From assembly GCA_946902985.2 (NCBI GenBank), contig OX336388.2, positions 226,756,467-226,820,466 on the forward strand: a DNA stretch of 64,000 bases. Direction: 5' to 3'. The notes beneath the pieces are model-generated. The model made no database searches. It was not told the DNA's origin and was given only the letters and a program-made list of their open reading frames with translations. The position numbers and the translations under genes are program-made. Below, in pieces: positions 12,082 to 23,284 of this stretch. How positions within the stretch are numbered: position 1 is the stretch's first letter; every line of letters starts with the position of its first letter. This stretch comes from Meconema thalassinum. Lineage: Eukaryota; Arthropoda; Insecta; Orthoptera; Tettigoniidae.

Positions 12082-12578
12082 GATGTTACACATCACAAAG
12101 GAACGAAAAGTTTTTAGAAAGATTCTCGGACCATAAAAGTGTGCCGACTTATCGATTACGCAGTAAAAAAGAAGTCATTAAAACACGCAGCAGAATCTCA
12201 GATACCTTACGAAGGGTTAAATTCTTAGGACATGTTTCAAGAATGCCTGACGACAGACTCACTAAGAACACTTTTAACCACTTCAACAAGCCCAATAGAA
12301 AAGGTAACTCTTATTAAAAATGGTTTTCTAACACCAAGAAGGATCTACAAGAAATGAACATCACTGATCAAGACATCCGCAACAGGAATAAGATACTGTA
12401 CCCACATTTGAGGGGTTCCTAGAGCCAGAAACAGCGACCAAGAACAAACAACATTGGACAGCTGTGAGTAACAGAATGAAGGAATATTGGCGCCAAAGAA
12501 GACAGAAATCATGAAAGAGTTATTTACGTGGTCCTTGGTTGGTCAAGTTCGATTATGTTGATGATTAATTATTGTTGT
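12082..12578 (+). pseudogene. Non-LTR retrotransposon (LINE) ORF2 C-terminal remnant
   Basis: Read in more than one frame, this encodes the C-terminal tail of a LINE reverse transcriptase protein. It has ERKVFRKILGP, a YRLRSKKEV block, then RRVKFLGHVSRMPDDRL. After a frame change come KDLQEMNITDQDIRNRNK and a terminal HWTAVSNRMKEYWRQRRQKS ending in a stop at 12512-12514. A short 3' UTR rich in 'atgttgatgattaattattg' follows, typical of these elements. The same block order occurs in the fragments at 12620, 17640, 34664, 36210 and 47640. It has at least two frameshifts and is inactive. The catalytic domain is absent (5' truncation). Confidence 0.8.
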
Positions 12579-12619
12579 TTTAAGTGGGCGGAACTACGAG
12601 GTCATCTGTCCCTCTTAAC

Positions 12620-13405
12620 ACAGATTATATTATACAAATTTTAAATTTTGAGGTGGAAGCCGAAATATCTAAAACACCTAAAAATAATATAAAATCTAAT
12701 ATAAACAAAAAACCAAACAACTCTGAGAAAGAAGCATTTACTTCAAGGATCAACAAGATGGAAACTGCGTACCAGCTAACCAGATATGTTTACAATAATC
12801 TATCAGTGTCCATCAATGCCAAGATTAGGCATTATTGTTCAGTTATTCGTCCAGAAGCTCTGTACGCAGCAGAATGCCTTGCAGTGAATAAGAAAGGTTT
12901 AGTTGAAAGGTTAGAGGCCAAAGAACGAAAAACCCTGAGAAAGATCCTAGGACCAGTCAGAGAAAATGGAGAGTACAGGAGGCGACATAACAACGAACTC
13001 TACATACGTGTGGAAAGGACAAGGACTTGATGCGAAAAAGGAGAATTACTTTCTATGGCCACGTGTGTATGAGCTCGCAGATACTGAACAACCGCATATT
13101 TTCCTACGTTGTAGACAATGGACCATGGTTTTCTGAGATCGATAAAGATCTTATATAAGTAGGGATTTCGCTTGAGGACATTCAAGAACGTCTTCCTCTC
13201 CAGAAGGAACTTAGAGCACACCAGCGATTCCAAGAAAAGCCAAACCTGAGAACAGGTAAGAAGTGGACGGCTGACAGAAAGGAGGCGCACAGTAAACGGA
13301 TGAAGGACAACTGGGAAAAGGTTAAAGCTCTAACAGTTGAAGTAACGTGGTCCACAGCAGGCCGAAACGAAGAAGAAAAAAGACGGAAAACAAAAAAAGT
13401 AATTT
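12620..13405 (+). pseudogene. LINE ORF2 C-terminal remnant, second family member
   Basis: A frame open over 12584-13030 contains NNLSVSINAKIRHYCSVIRP, EALYAAECLAVN, ERKTLRKILGP and YRRRHNNELYIRVERTRT, the block order of LINE C-terminal tails. A frameshift near 13025 continues as MRKRRITFYGHVC. The end near 13345-13400 is 'gtaacgtggtccacagc' followed by a GAAGAA-rich tail. It lies head-to-tail behind the fragment at 12082 but differs enough to be a separate insertion. The minus frames at 13000-13409 are shadows. Confidence 0.78.
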
Positions 13406-14485
13406 TCAAAAATGAACAAGTTCTTTGAGAGAACGCACACTCGGAAATTTAGATTGCTGGCCCTAATCCACTCTCACTTATAAAGGGGATAACTAGATCA
13501 GCAGCCACCAGATCATCTGCAAGGTTTCTGCGTAAGGCAGCATCATTATTCTTATTATCATTATTATTATTATTATTGTAAAAAACTCGTTTACTCCATA
13601 TCTTGTTTTCTGGGTCTGTAGTTATTTTAAGCGTTAGAAACTATGTCAATATCAGGACCCTTACTTGTCGTCTTGTTTATCGCAAAAGATGATTGAACAG
13701 CCCTTCTTTATAGTCGCTATAAAATATCAGCCGTTATATTATTGTCAATAAAAAAGTAGTGTGTAGCAAAGTTAAATAAAAGATAGAAGAACTCGAGTAA
13801 AATTCCAAAAGAAAATCAGTAGCCTGCAAAAAGAAGCAAATGGGGTCACGAAGCTGAAAATGTGATCTTGTATGTTGACGTGAACGACGGGAGCACTAGA
13901 AGACGATATCATTGAAGAGGGGTTGGGTTGTACAAGTTTAGAGGGAGGGTTGTTTTAAAGGAAAGGGTAGACTGAGAGAGAGAGAGAGGTGATAAAAGAG
14001 GAAGCATGGAAGACAGGAGCAGGAAATTGGACGATATTTCCCGACTATCAAATTTTATTGTCAATTGAATGAAGAAAGTTCTCGCTACATTTGGTCCTTC
14101 TCTTGCCTCTTACCCTCTCTTGCCAGGTCAGGTCACACACAAAACTTATGTTTTAGACCCGCCTAACCCCCCTTAAAATACACACACTACAGTATCGTTG
14201 CTTCACAAGGAACGTGTCAATTACCCAAAAGAATAGTTTACATCGTCTAATGGTACAGTAGTTCCACCGAGACTGAGTGGGGGTTATCTTAGTTAACCAT
14301 TAACATTGCTCAATTGATGATTAATACTAATAATACGTTAAATTTACGTACATTACGAACTTTGTGCTACGGCACCAATTAGTTAAATGGTTGAAATTAA
14401 TATATATTTCGTATGTAACACTATTTATATACACTGTATCCTCTGTGGTCTTTGAAGTACCGTAAGCGAAGTTCTATCTTAAATA
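13406..14485. other. Unassigned DNA with short (ATT)n
   Basis: An imperfect TTATTATCATTATTATT run lies at 13548-13577 and a GA-rich patch near 13970-13990. No gene or RNA gene was recognised. Confidence 0.4.
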
Positions 14486-15709
14486 CAAGTAGTTCCATGA
14501 AGAATTATAAAGCCTATTTTCATATATCCTACTTACAGGTATGTTAATTGCCTCTATCAACAAACACAATTTCAGTTTGATTGCTGTAATAGATTCGTCG
14601 ATATTGAGAGCCGACTAAATATTGCAGATGGTCGCCATGTTGGATTTTATATACGTTGGTCCTCGAGTTATGTACTGTTACATGAAGATTATTGTGTACG
14701 TTTAGTATTCAAACTTCAATCGCATGATAAGGACACAAGAAGTAACAATGAGATTTTAAAATTTTGCACTGCTGCCATCTTGTGGTTATGGAAACAATTG
14801 AAATAAATTACATGCCAGTGGATTAACATTCGTATAAGGATTTACTGTACCAAGTTTCACTGCACTCGGATGGTTAAATTGCGAGAAACGTCCATGTGAA
14901 TATTTATACAGCGCGTCGCCGCCATGTTGGATTTGTGATCATCAGGTTATTGAAAGTCCTATAGGTGATCTAATGTTCATAGCCCCTATGAACATAAAAA
15001 AATCAGTTAGATTGCTATAATAGATTCGTAGATATTCAGAGCCGTCTAAATATTTCGGATGGTTGCCATGTTGGATTTTTAAAAGTATAGGCCATAGAGT
15101 CATGCACCATTAAAGGAAAATTATTGCGTAGGTTCATTATTCAAACTTTCACTTTGATCGCATGATTACGACACAACAAATAAAATCATAATTTTAAAAT
15201 TCGCACAGCCACCATCTTGAGGTCATGTAACAATTGAACTAAATTAGATACCAGTGCAGTACAATGTGTATAAACATTTCCTGTACCAAGTTTCATTGCG
15301 TTTGGATCATTAAATCGCGAGAAAGGTCTATTTAAATTTTTCAAATTCGCTTGGCCGCCATGTTCGTTTTGTAGTTACCAGTTTTTCAAGAGTCACATAC
15401 AGTAGGTGAACTTCTAGTAGTTCCCTTTATCACCGTAAAAAATTCCGGGGTGATATCGGTAATAGTTTCGGAGATATAGAATGCTGGTGAAATAATTCGC
15501 ACTGCCGCCATGTTGGATTGGTGAGACGTAACAAAATTTGAAGGGCACGGTCGGGGTCGCCCGGAATAGTGCTATGAATTTACCGAGTTTCATTGAAATC
15601 GCACCAGCCGTTTAGAAGTTATTAGGGGGGAGTCACCGTCACCCACGCTCACACACGCACACACACACGGACAAATAAGCCTATTTTTTCAAAATTGAAA
15701 ATAGGCTAA
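14486..15709 (-). mobile_element. AGCCTA-family element with motif array (copy E2, both ends present)
   Basis: On the minus strand the 5' end is the palindrome TTAGCCTATTTTCAATTTTG with AAAAAATAGGCTTAT. The 3' end (plus strand 14486-14530) is the AGTTC-hairpin end ACAAGTAGTTCCATGAAG. The interior is a tandem of modules carrying GCCGCCATGTTGG or close variants (about 14633, 14930, 15068, 15356, 15508). An (AC)n tract sits next to the 5' palindrome. It is closely related to 31470-33007 and to 9922-11357 in opposite orientation. No protein is encoded. Confidence 0.75.
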
Positions 15710-15889
15710 CAAATAATACAAAAGTCGTTTACCTTGACGTAAATAGCAGTACGTAATCTCTCCAGCCTCTTATACTGTCTCTGGTTTTATGAGGATGTTT
15801 ATATAATCCCTCTGAAGTGATGCGACATATCTAAATCAAATTCCCCACCTCTTTGTTATTGCCAGGGAGAAACCAATATGTTGTTGAAT

Positions 15890-16383
15890 TCAAGATGGCG
15901 GCGATATAAACATGACACTGAGGTGCTACCTCTGTACCAAATTTCGTTCAATTCGGTTTCACCGTGTTTGAATTGATAGGGGGAATAGATTTGCACACAT
16001 ACATGGCCGCTATCTGCAAACTATTGGGATGATAACCTTGTAGTTTAGTCAAAAGACGCTCGCCATATAAATATATGTCGTTGCAAAATTTGGTAGAGAT
16101 CGGAGAATCGTAATTTGATTTAAGCTTTGAACATTTGGGTGGCCGCCATTACGTTTTCGTCAAGATGGCGGCGATATACAACATTACACTGAGGTGTCCT
16201 TTGTTAGTTCTACCTCTGTACCAAATTACGGTCAATTCGGATTCAGCGTGTTCGAATTGATAGCGGGGACAGACATTCAGAGTACACAGACAGACACACA
16301 CACAGACAGACACACAATTTTTGGCCCTGTGTAGATCTCATAAGTCTAATTTTATTTTTTGCAATAATCGAAGGTAGGCTAAA
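15890..16383 (-). mobile_element. AGCCTA-family relative (subfamily 2)
   Basis: The plus-strand right end 'gatctcataagtctaatttt' leading to 'aggtaggcta' is a diverged form of the family 5' palindrome, next to an (AC/GA)n tract. The interior carries AAGATGGCGGCGATATA at about 15891 and 16164 and the block 'aattcggtttcaccgtgtt'. It corresponds to 25977-26470 in the opposite orientation. The 3' hairpin end was not found. Confidence 0.6.
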
Positions 16384-17183
16384 AATTACACCAGCATATT
16401 AGCCTGTTGACGGGTGCACCAAAGGCCAGACAATAGAGTGCGCACGGCATTTGCCGTTTTGGGCTACTACTAAGAACTTTGCCCTATGATTATGCCTCTA
16501 GAACTGATTGCCATTAATAACAAAAGCATTGACATCCCCACCATAGACCAGTAGAAGCACTGCTGGAAGATGGTAGGCTGGGGACAGATATAGAGGGAAT
16601 TCTAAGCAGTTAAATTATTCATACACGTAAACTTTACGTATGTTAGTATTGTAGGATTACAAAGAAGTCAATTGTTCTTTGAAGAAAACTTGTGCCAACA
16701 TAATTATTTTTGTGATCGTCGTAAAATCCCGCTGCAACGTGAGAGTATGGCAATGGCATAATAAGCTCGTATTTCACGACACTCGTTGGCATGGAAGCTT
16801 CTGCCAGTACAGCTATACACGTCTATTACCGTGTGATGTGTACCTTCTATGCTAGGGTTCTGCCTTTCATGATAGCTTCACGAAATTGAACAGATGCCAT
16901 TTTTCCCGGCAGTTTGCATGGATGATTGACTAAAAGAACCAATCGAATTGCTTTTCTCGTTGTACTGTAGTAGAGATCCTAGCGGCAACATAAAGAAAGA
17001 GAACTGTTATGTGGACAGGCCCACGAATAAATACATCAGAACGAAACTATATTTTTATCATACGGCGTCTGTGCGAAAAGCCCTTGCTGTATACAGTACA
17101 TTAAATACATAACGTGTCATATTATAATTACCATTACTAATAATATTATTATTTTATTTATTTAAATCGAATTCTCCCAATAA
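16384..17183. other. Unassigned DNA
   Basis: No coding, RNA or repeat feature was recognised. The stretch ends at the long CTTT microsatellite. Confidence 0.4.
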
Positions 17184-17246
17184 ATGGAAGACGTTAAGCA
17201 AATAACTCAATCATTTTTTTTTGGTTATTCTTGTTGTTCCAATAGG

Positions 17247-17247
<1 letters not shown>

Positions 17248-17286
<39 letters not shown>

Positions 17287-17311
17287 TTTCTTTCTTTATT
17301 TATTTCTTATT

Positions 17312-17363
<52 letters not shown>

Positions 17364-17378
17364 TATTTATTTCTTATT

Positions 17379-17418
<40 letters not shown>

Positions 17419-17456
17419 TCGTATTTCTTTCTTTCTTTATTTCTTTCTTTCTTATT

Positions 17457-17496
<40 letters not shown>

Positions 17497-17547
17497 TATT
17501 TCTTTCTTTCATTCTCCTCTCTTTCTTTCATTTTTTCTTTCTATAGT

Positions 17548-17587
<40 letters not shown>

Positions 17588-17590
17588 TCC
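17248..17590. repeat. (CTTT)n microsatellite, about 340 bp
   Basis: A near-continuous CTTT array has interspersed TTAT and short interruptions. Read on the minus strand it is (AAAG)n lying about 50 bp downstream of a LINE 3' end (17640-17937). The two overlapping Phe/Leu/Ser frames here are artefacts of the repeat. Confidence 0.95.
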
Positions 17591-17639
17591 GAGAAGGCTT
17601 GTTTACGTACTTTGGAGCACTTTGATCAGTACAGTTTAT

Positions 17640-17937
17640 GTTTTGGTTAGAGCATCCCTCCCTGAAATGTCTGTTGAACTTATGTTTGCTTTTTTGAGGT
17701 CCTTTCGAAGTTCTTTTAGCCAAGGTGTTGAGTTCTTGAGTGAGGTTGCATTATCTATTATCCTTTTCGTCAATCGATTTTCTGGTAGTCCAGTGAGATG
17801 AGCAAAGAATTTCTTGATATCAATATCGATGTTTAAATACTGTCCTCTTGTTTTGATTGATTGTAGCCTGTAATATCTTGCTCCTAAGATTTTCCTAATG
17901 GTATTCCTCTGTAGGCCTACTTTATTGATTTCTTCTT
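17640..17937 (-). pseudogene. LINE ORF2 C-terminal remnant
   Basis: The minus strand keeps one frame open for about 97 codons without an ATG. It contains NKVGLQRNTIRKILGARYY, then FFAHLTGLPENRLTKRI and PWLKELRKDLKKANI, matching the LINE tail block order at 12082 and 34664. The 3' end points towards the (AAAG)n tract at 17248-17590, which may have grown from the element's tail. No RT motifs remain, so it is a 5'-truncated copy. Confidence 0.72.
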
Positions 17938-18451
17938 CTTATATTATTATTCCTTTTTTCTGAAGTAAATACTGATCTATTAAAATTCTTATAGTTATCA
18001 CCATCCATCCATGGACTTGAACAGGAAGTAGCAAATATACAAATTTAAATGAGAGAAGAAAACTTTTTACCTACCAATGTTTATCATTTAAATCATCCAC
18101 TTAGATCAGTGGTTCTGAACCCGTAGAAGTCTGCGGACCACTCAGCCTGAAATTGAACCATGTACGAACCGACCCCCCCTCCGTCCAATACACCTAATCA
18201 GTTGTACCCCTTCGTCCATAACACTTATTTTAGAGATATTGCAATTCAAAGTCTGATAGTCATCGCCGCGAATACATTCGGACGATTCTCGTTCAACGCT
18301 CACAGTTTTCGAAATCCCCTTTTAATTGCCACGATATGCTAGCATATGATATACTGTAACCATAAAAACCTCATAAGGGTACAATACTTTGGTCATAAAA
18401 GGAGGTGTACTGACGAGAATTAACAGAATTATAAAGGATTTTGTACCAGGG
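17938..18451. other. Unassigned DNA
   Basis: Nothing recognisable. The right edge is the TSD of the next SINE. Confidence 0.4.
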
Positions 18452-18465
18452 ATCGCAACAGCTTC

Positions 18466-18798
18466 GTTAACCTCCGTGGCTTAGGCGGCAGCACGCCGGC
18501 CTCTCACTGCTGGGTCCGTGGTTCAAATCCCGGTCACTGCATGTGAGATTTGTGCTGGACAAAGCGGAGGCAGACAGGGTATTCTCCGGGTACTCCAGTT
18601 TTCCCTGTCACAAATGTCATTCCAGCAACACTCTCCTCTTTCATTTCATCTGCCATTCATTTAATCATTGCCCCAGGGAAGTGCGACAGGCTTCGGCATC
18701 TGGCACAGTTCTTATCCTCGCCGCTAGATGGGGGCTTCATTCATTCCATTCCTTGACCCGGTCGGCCGACTGGAAGCAGGCTGTGAATTTTCATTTTC
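18466..18798 (+). mobile_element. tRNA-derived SINE (type 2) with perfect 14-bp TSD
   Basis: A second copy of the SINE at 3509-3843, with the same head (A box 'ccgtggcttaggcggcag', B box 'ggttcaaatcccggtc') and the same body. The identical 14-mer ATCGCAACAGCTTC flanks it at 18452-18465 and 18799-18812. The 167-codon frame at 18543-19046 runs through it into flanking DNA and is not a gene. Confidence 0.9.
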
Positions 18799-19084
18799 AT
18801 CGCAACAGCTTCCTTTCCAGCAAGTGTCGTGTGATGCGGGCTTTTAAGGAAAGGAAATTTTTGGGGAAAAAATTAAGCCCTAGACTTAAAAATGGAATTC
18901 ACTACCCTAAACCCAATTGTGACATACATGAACGAATTTCGAAAATCTCAGAGTTCTTGTTTTTGATTGAATTTAATGACTTTGCAACATCGTGGTCATG
19001 TAGTCCCATATTCTGTACTTGGGTGTGTCTGGAATGTGTGCGATAATCTGTGTTATTGTGATGGCGGTATTGGTGTGTACATTG

Positions 19085-19345
19085 GGGGTATAGGATTGGG
19101 ACGGAGGTGGCCGTGGCCTTAAGTTAGGAACCATCCTAGCATTTGCCTGGAGTAGAAATGGGGGTGAAACAACGGAAAACCATTTCTGGGATGGCTGAGG
19201 TGGTAATCGAAACCACCTCAGTTTTACCTCACGAGGCCGAGTGAGCCCCGTTCCAGTCCTCAGACCAGAATTAAATTTCTTGGTATAGCCGGACCTCCAA
19301 GGTGACAGTCAAGAATGCTAGTCACTTCTAGGCTTTGATTTTTTA
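19085..19345 (-). mobile_element. SINE (type 3), degenerate partial copy
   Basis: It shares with 54693-55190 the ordered blocks 'ggccgtggcctta', 'ggaaaaccat', 'gatggctgaggtgg' and 'gtgagccccgttccagtcct'. On the minus strand the tRNA-like B-box region is decayed. A degenerate fragment of the type 5 SINE tail ('catgtagtccca..') precedes it near 18975-19080. Confidence 0.65.
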
Positions 19346-20279
19346 GGTGCTAATCAAACTGTTAATCGGTATAAATAAATAAAGGCTCCTGAGAAAGTAG
19401 GCTAGGCTATACTTCATGTTGTGTGGTAGCTACCTCGTACGCACAAAGACTATATTAAACTACTGTACTGTAGTTTTTTACTGAGCAAGACCATGTGTTA
19501 TTTTCCCCCTCCACAATACAACACATCCGTTATATTATCACTGTTAACCGATCTCACATTGAACGTCACATGCGTAGCGTGGTTTAGTGAATGCCAAGCC
19601 AAATCATACATCAGTTGCGTTCTGGTTCGGTTACTGTCCGTCTTTTGTCTATCTTCATCTGTTTTTCCACAGGCCCCTGTACGTAATTCAGTCTCCCGAT
19701 TGCATCTTTTCCCTCTCCACATTTCGCCTTTCATCTGTCTATCAAGGACAGAATACTCATTGTCAAAGAACAAATGTTTCTGGCATTATTCTTTTGTTTT
19801 TTCTCTCTGTCTCTCTCGCTCTCTCACTCGTTGGATGAGCGAGTCTAAAATTAAAGACAAACTCTCATACGCAAATGTTAAGTCAAGAAAAGAAATTAAG
19901 ATAAATTGATATTTCCATGCTTGAAGTGAAGTTAATGTTTATGTTAGTGCTGCTATCTATTGGAGCTTTTACAAAGGAATATACTCTTCACAACCTAACA
20001 ATGATCTAAATTGCGTGTGACGCTTTTACGATCTTTTAATGGATATTTACGTTTCTTTTATAAATATAATACCGTACATTATTTGAAATTCTTAAACATA
20101 GACCTCACTCAAATAAAAGAAGCATTTAAAAGATCAAAGATATTTCAGATATCTGGGTAGGAAGAGATTAACTTTTTTCTTTGTGCTATTATTATTATTA
20201 AGCCTTCTAAACTGACGGTCAATTTAGCTTGAAGACAGACTTAAACATGGAACAAAAGACTGTATTCTTTCTCTGTTTT
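19346..20279. other. Unassigned DNA
   Basis: A 138-codon plus frame (19493-19909) has no recognisable domain, no Kozak or splice support, and overlaps a 91-codon minus frame. It is left uncalled. No repeat partner was found. Confidence 0.35.
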
Positions 20280-20727
20280 AATTTGGTTGGTTTCTCAGTT
20301 TAGGGGCTGCGACAACGCGGCCATGTAGCCCCATGTACTTTGGGTATGTGTAGAATCTGTCTGATAACCAGTGTTAATTGTGATGCCTGTATTAGTGTGT
20401 GTTATCTGTTTTTAATTCAAGTAAGGACTGCAGATATTCGATTTTCAAGTAGTTCCAACTTTTGCTACCAAACGCCACCATCAACGACCAACTAGTTCTG
20501 AACTTTGTTACTAGATGCCATCGCAGTCGGCTCCTGGTGACGAACGATGGAACCTAAGAGCGTTAGTCAATTAAAACTTATAATTTAGCTTCACATAAGT
20601 GTAATTAGTGTAAGGTTCTTTATCATGCCATTAATCAATCACATGGGACCGCCGGCTTTACTTCCCCTCCGAAGGAAGGCATACTGAGGGATTTTAGTTG
20701 TTTGAATCTTCAGTCTTTTTGACTGGT
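20280..20727 (-). mobile_element. tRNA-derived SINE (type 5), missing its tRNA head
   Basis: The minus strand matches the body and tail of the SINE at 49396-49882, from 'ccctcagtatgccttcc' through 'ggcggtcccatg' and 'cttacttgaatt' to 'cgttgtcgcagcccctaaact' and 'gaaaccaacc'. The tRNA-like head is absent, and at that edge the sequence passes directly into the 3' end of the LINE at 20728-21740. Confidence 0.8.
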
Positions 20728-21740
20728 ATGATGCTGCTTTCCAAACCTCCCTGTCCTGAGCTAAATCGTTTCATCTCTACATAGCTGCCACACCCTACAT
20801 CCGAGGCAATCTATTTAACATATTCTAACCTTGGTCTACCCCTATAGTTCTTGTCCTCGACCCTTCCTTCCTTAACTAAGCTTGCCATTCCTGGGAGTAA
20901 GTGTCCTACCAACCTATCTCTTCTCTTCATTAGCAGTCGCCAGAAAATCTCTCCTCTCCCACTAGTCTTAATACCTCTTCGTTTGTAACCCTATCTACCC
21001 ATCTGATCTTCATTAATCTCCTGTAACACCACATTTCAAACGCTTGAATTCTCCTCTTTTCTGCTGCACCAATAGACCAAGTTTCACTTCCATAGAGCGC
21101 CACGCTCCAGACAAAGGCCTTCAAATATGACTTTTTAATACCTAAATCTATATTCCTTTTCTGTAGAAATGCTTTCCTTGCCTGAGCCAACCTACTTTTT
21201 ATGTCCTCTTTGCTTCGTCCATCACTGGTTATTCTGCTTCCTAAGTAACAGAAGACTCCTCCTTCCTTCAGCTTTTCACCTGCCAATTTGATCTCCATAG
21301 AGGTTTCTGATTTATTTCGGCTGCATTCCAATATTTTTGTTTTACATTTATTAATTTTCATCATGAATTCTTTCCTCAAGACGGAGTCTATGCCATTCAA
21401 AAACTCATTCAAATCCTCAGGCGTGTCGGCCAAGATGACGATGTCATCAGTTAATCTCAGAGTTGAAATTATTTCTCCTTGGATCTTCTTTCCCACTTTA
21501 ATTTTTCTCCAATTTCCTTCATTGCTTGTTCAATGTAAAGAATGAAAAGTATGACTGAAAAGTTGCGGCCTTGCCTAACACCTTTCTGAATACCAGCTTC
21601 TCTCTCATATCCTTCAACTCGAATGACTGCTGTCAGGTGTCTGTATAGATTGTATATCACCCTCCTATCCCTTAAAATTCCGACGACTTCCGCCGGGTCA
21701 TAGAAGCTCAGTATGCTACCAGCCATGTCACCGAAGCCGC
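20728..21740 (-). pseudogene. LINE reverse transcriptase remnant (RT palm to C-terminus)
   Basis: The first minus frame (21726-21469) holds the RT motif GIQKGVRQGRNFS followed by LYIEQAM. A second, overlapping frame (21496-20930) continues with LRLTDDIVILADTPEDL, the motif C region where most relatives have FADD (here L-T-D-D). It goes on through YLGSRITSDGRSKEDI, WSVALYGSETWSIGAAEKR and WCYRRLMKIRWVDRV. Beyond the stop near 20930 the tail continues in decayed frames with RRDRLVGHLLPG, GRPRLEYVK and CGSYVEMKRFSS to about 20728. The fragment therefore has a frameshift near 21480 and at least one stop. The tail order resembles RTE/CR1-type insect LINEs; the exact clade is uncertain. The 5' part (endonuclease) is absent here. 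Confidence 0.82.
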
Positions 21741-21862
21741 TGATGGTAAGTTTACCAGAGCCTGTAGACGTAACACTAGAGGAGTCTGAAACATAGACCT
21801 ACAATAAATTTGCCTCACTACTTAAATCAGCCACAAATAAAAAAAACCTATTTATTGTAAAA

Positions 21863-21900
21863 CTAGCAACCCACCCCGGCTTCGCCCGGGAACAGTTATG
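21863..21900 (-). mobile_element. Helitron-like 3' terminus
   Basis: On the minus strand a GC hairpin CCCGGGCGAAGCCGGGG is followed by 7 nt, then CTAG and a T. This is the same terminal architecture as at 1506-1536, where the hairpin loop likewise reads GCGAAG. The element would extend to the right (22 kb direction), but its 5' end was not located. Confidence 0.45.
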
Positions 21901-22009
21901 AATGCATTACGTGATAAGCGCCTTTATTTTCGATCTCAATGAACTACGACCAATATCCGTTTTACGTCTCAGCATGCTGGGTTAAAATCACTGTCTGAAC
22001 TATTAATTA

Positions 22010-23215
22010 TCTTATCATGGAGATGCGTGTGCAACGAATTCTTGTCAGACGTAATTTAAGAATGGCGAGGTGCAGGAAACTCAAATCACCCTTCCGTCCA
22101 ATCTAAAAACACTTACAGTAGACAATATTGAATTTAGAGATATGCCCTCCCGGGATTTTTGTAGAACTTTTCACGTTGAATAATTCTTACACTCATAGTA
22201 TATTGATATTTTTAACGGTTTGACCAGCGTAAGCTTAAAAAACGCACAGACGCCAGGTTTTTCTTTCGACTTTTTCCCTGAAATGTTACTGATTGGCTTC
22301 CTTTGATCATAAATAAATTATTTTCTACAAAAACCTTCCTGCAGATATCCTTTACAGAATGGTGAAAATCACATCAAAATCCATCTGGTGGTTCTCGAGA
22401 TTACGCGTGACATCCAAGAATCGGGGTCTTTGTTTTAAACTAAGTAGAAATTATACGTTAATCAGTATAATTTAATATAATATAATCCCCCTTCCGTCCA
22501 ATCTTAAATTGACTGTGAATTTTGCGGAACGAAAAGTTCACAGGCGAAATGAGAGTTGCACTTCCAGGGAATGGCGAGGAGAATGAAACTCAAATCCCTC
22601 TTCCTTCCAATCTTAACTTGACTATGTTTCATAGGCGAAATGACGAAAACCCGAGTTGCACTTCCAGGGAAACTCCAAGTACCCTTCTGAGAAGTCTTAA
22701 CTCAACACGACTCTACGGTTTACTGCTGGCTCCATCTCGGGCAATAGGTTCGCCCGCTAGCTAGGCTGTAACGGGGATGATAGACTCGCCCTAAGCTACC
22801 TCGTAAACTGTCGCCTCAGTAGTTGAATGGACATGGTTGGAAGAAATTAAAACGTAAAATCACTTATAGTGGGCGATGTATTGAAGATAGACATATGTTC
22901 TCGCGGACTTTTTTGTAGAACGTTTCATGCTGAATAATTCTTACACTCATAGTATTAAGATGTTTTTAACGGTTTGCCCAGTGTAAGCTTACAAAGCAGT
23001 AGGACGTCAAGTTTTTTTTTTCGACTTTTCCACTGAAATCGGTACTGCTTGGCTTCCGTTGATCATAAATAAATTATTTTCCACAGAAATTATCCTCGAG
23101 ATATCCTTTACAGAATGGTGAAAAGCGCATCAAAATCCATTGAGTGGTTCTCGAGTTTACCCGTAACATACAAGAATCGGGGACATAGTTTTATACTAAG
23201 TAGAGATTTATGTTG
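22010..23215 (+). repeat. Family C repeat, tandem pair of related units
   Basis: Two units (about 22010-22450 and 22840-23215) share 'acggtttg.ccag.gtaagctta', 'tttgatcataaataaattatttt', 'atcctttacagaatggtgaaaa' and 'tggttctcgag'. Both end in a form of 'actaagtagagatt'. The spacer 22480-22800 matches 57940-58160 in inverted orientation. Other copies are at 35640-35815 (minus), 48740-49205 (plus) and 57545-58150 (minus). It is non-coding; class unknown, perhaps a non-autonomous Helitron or a MITE-like element. Confidence 0.65.
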
Positions 23216-23284
23216 TAGTCTTCAGTCGGACAACAAAGGAATATGTGAAAAGCCGGAAATAAATTACATATGATTAAGATTTGT

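Noticed and set aside
17184..17625. 120- and 134-codon Phe/Leu/Ser frames
   Set aside because: Direct translation of the (CTTT)n microsatellite.
19493..19909. 138-codon plus frame with hydrophobic stretches
   Set aside because: No recognisable domain, an overlapping minus frame of 91 codons, and no promoter, splice or repeat evidence; judged chance.
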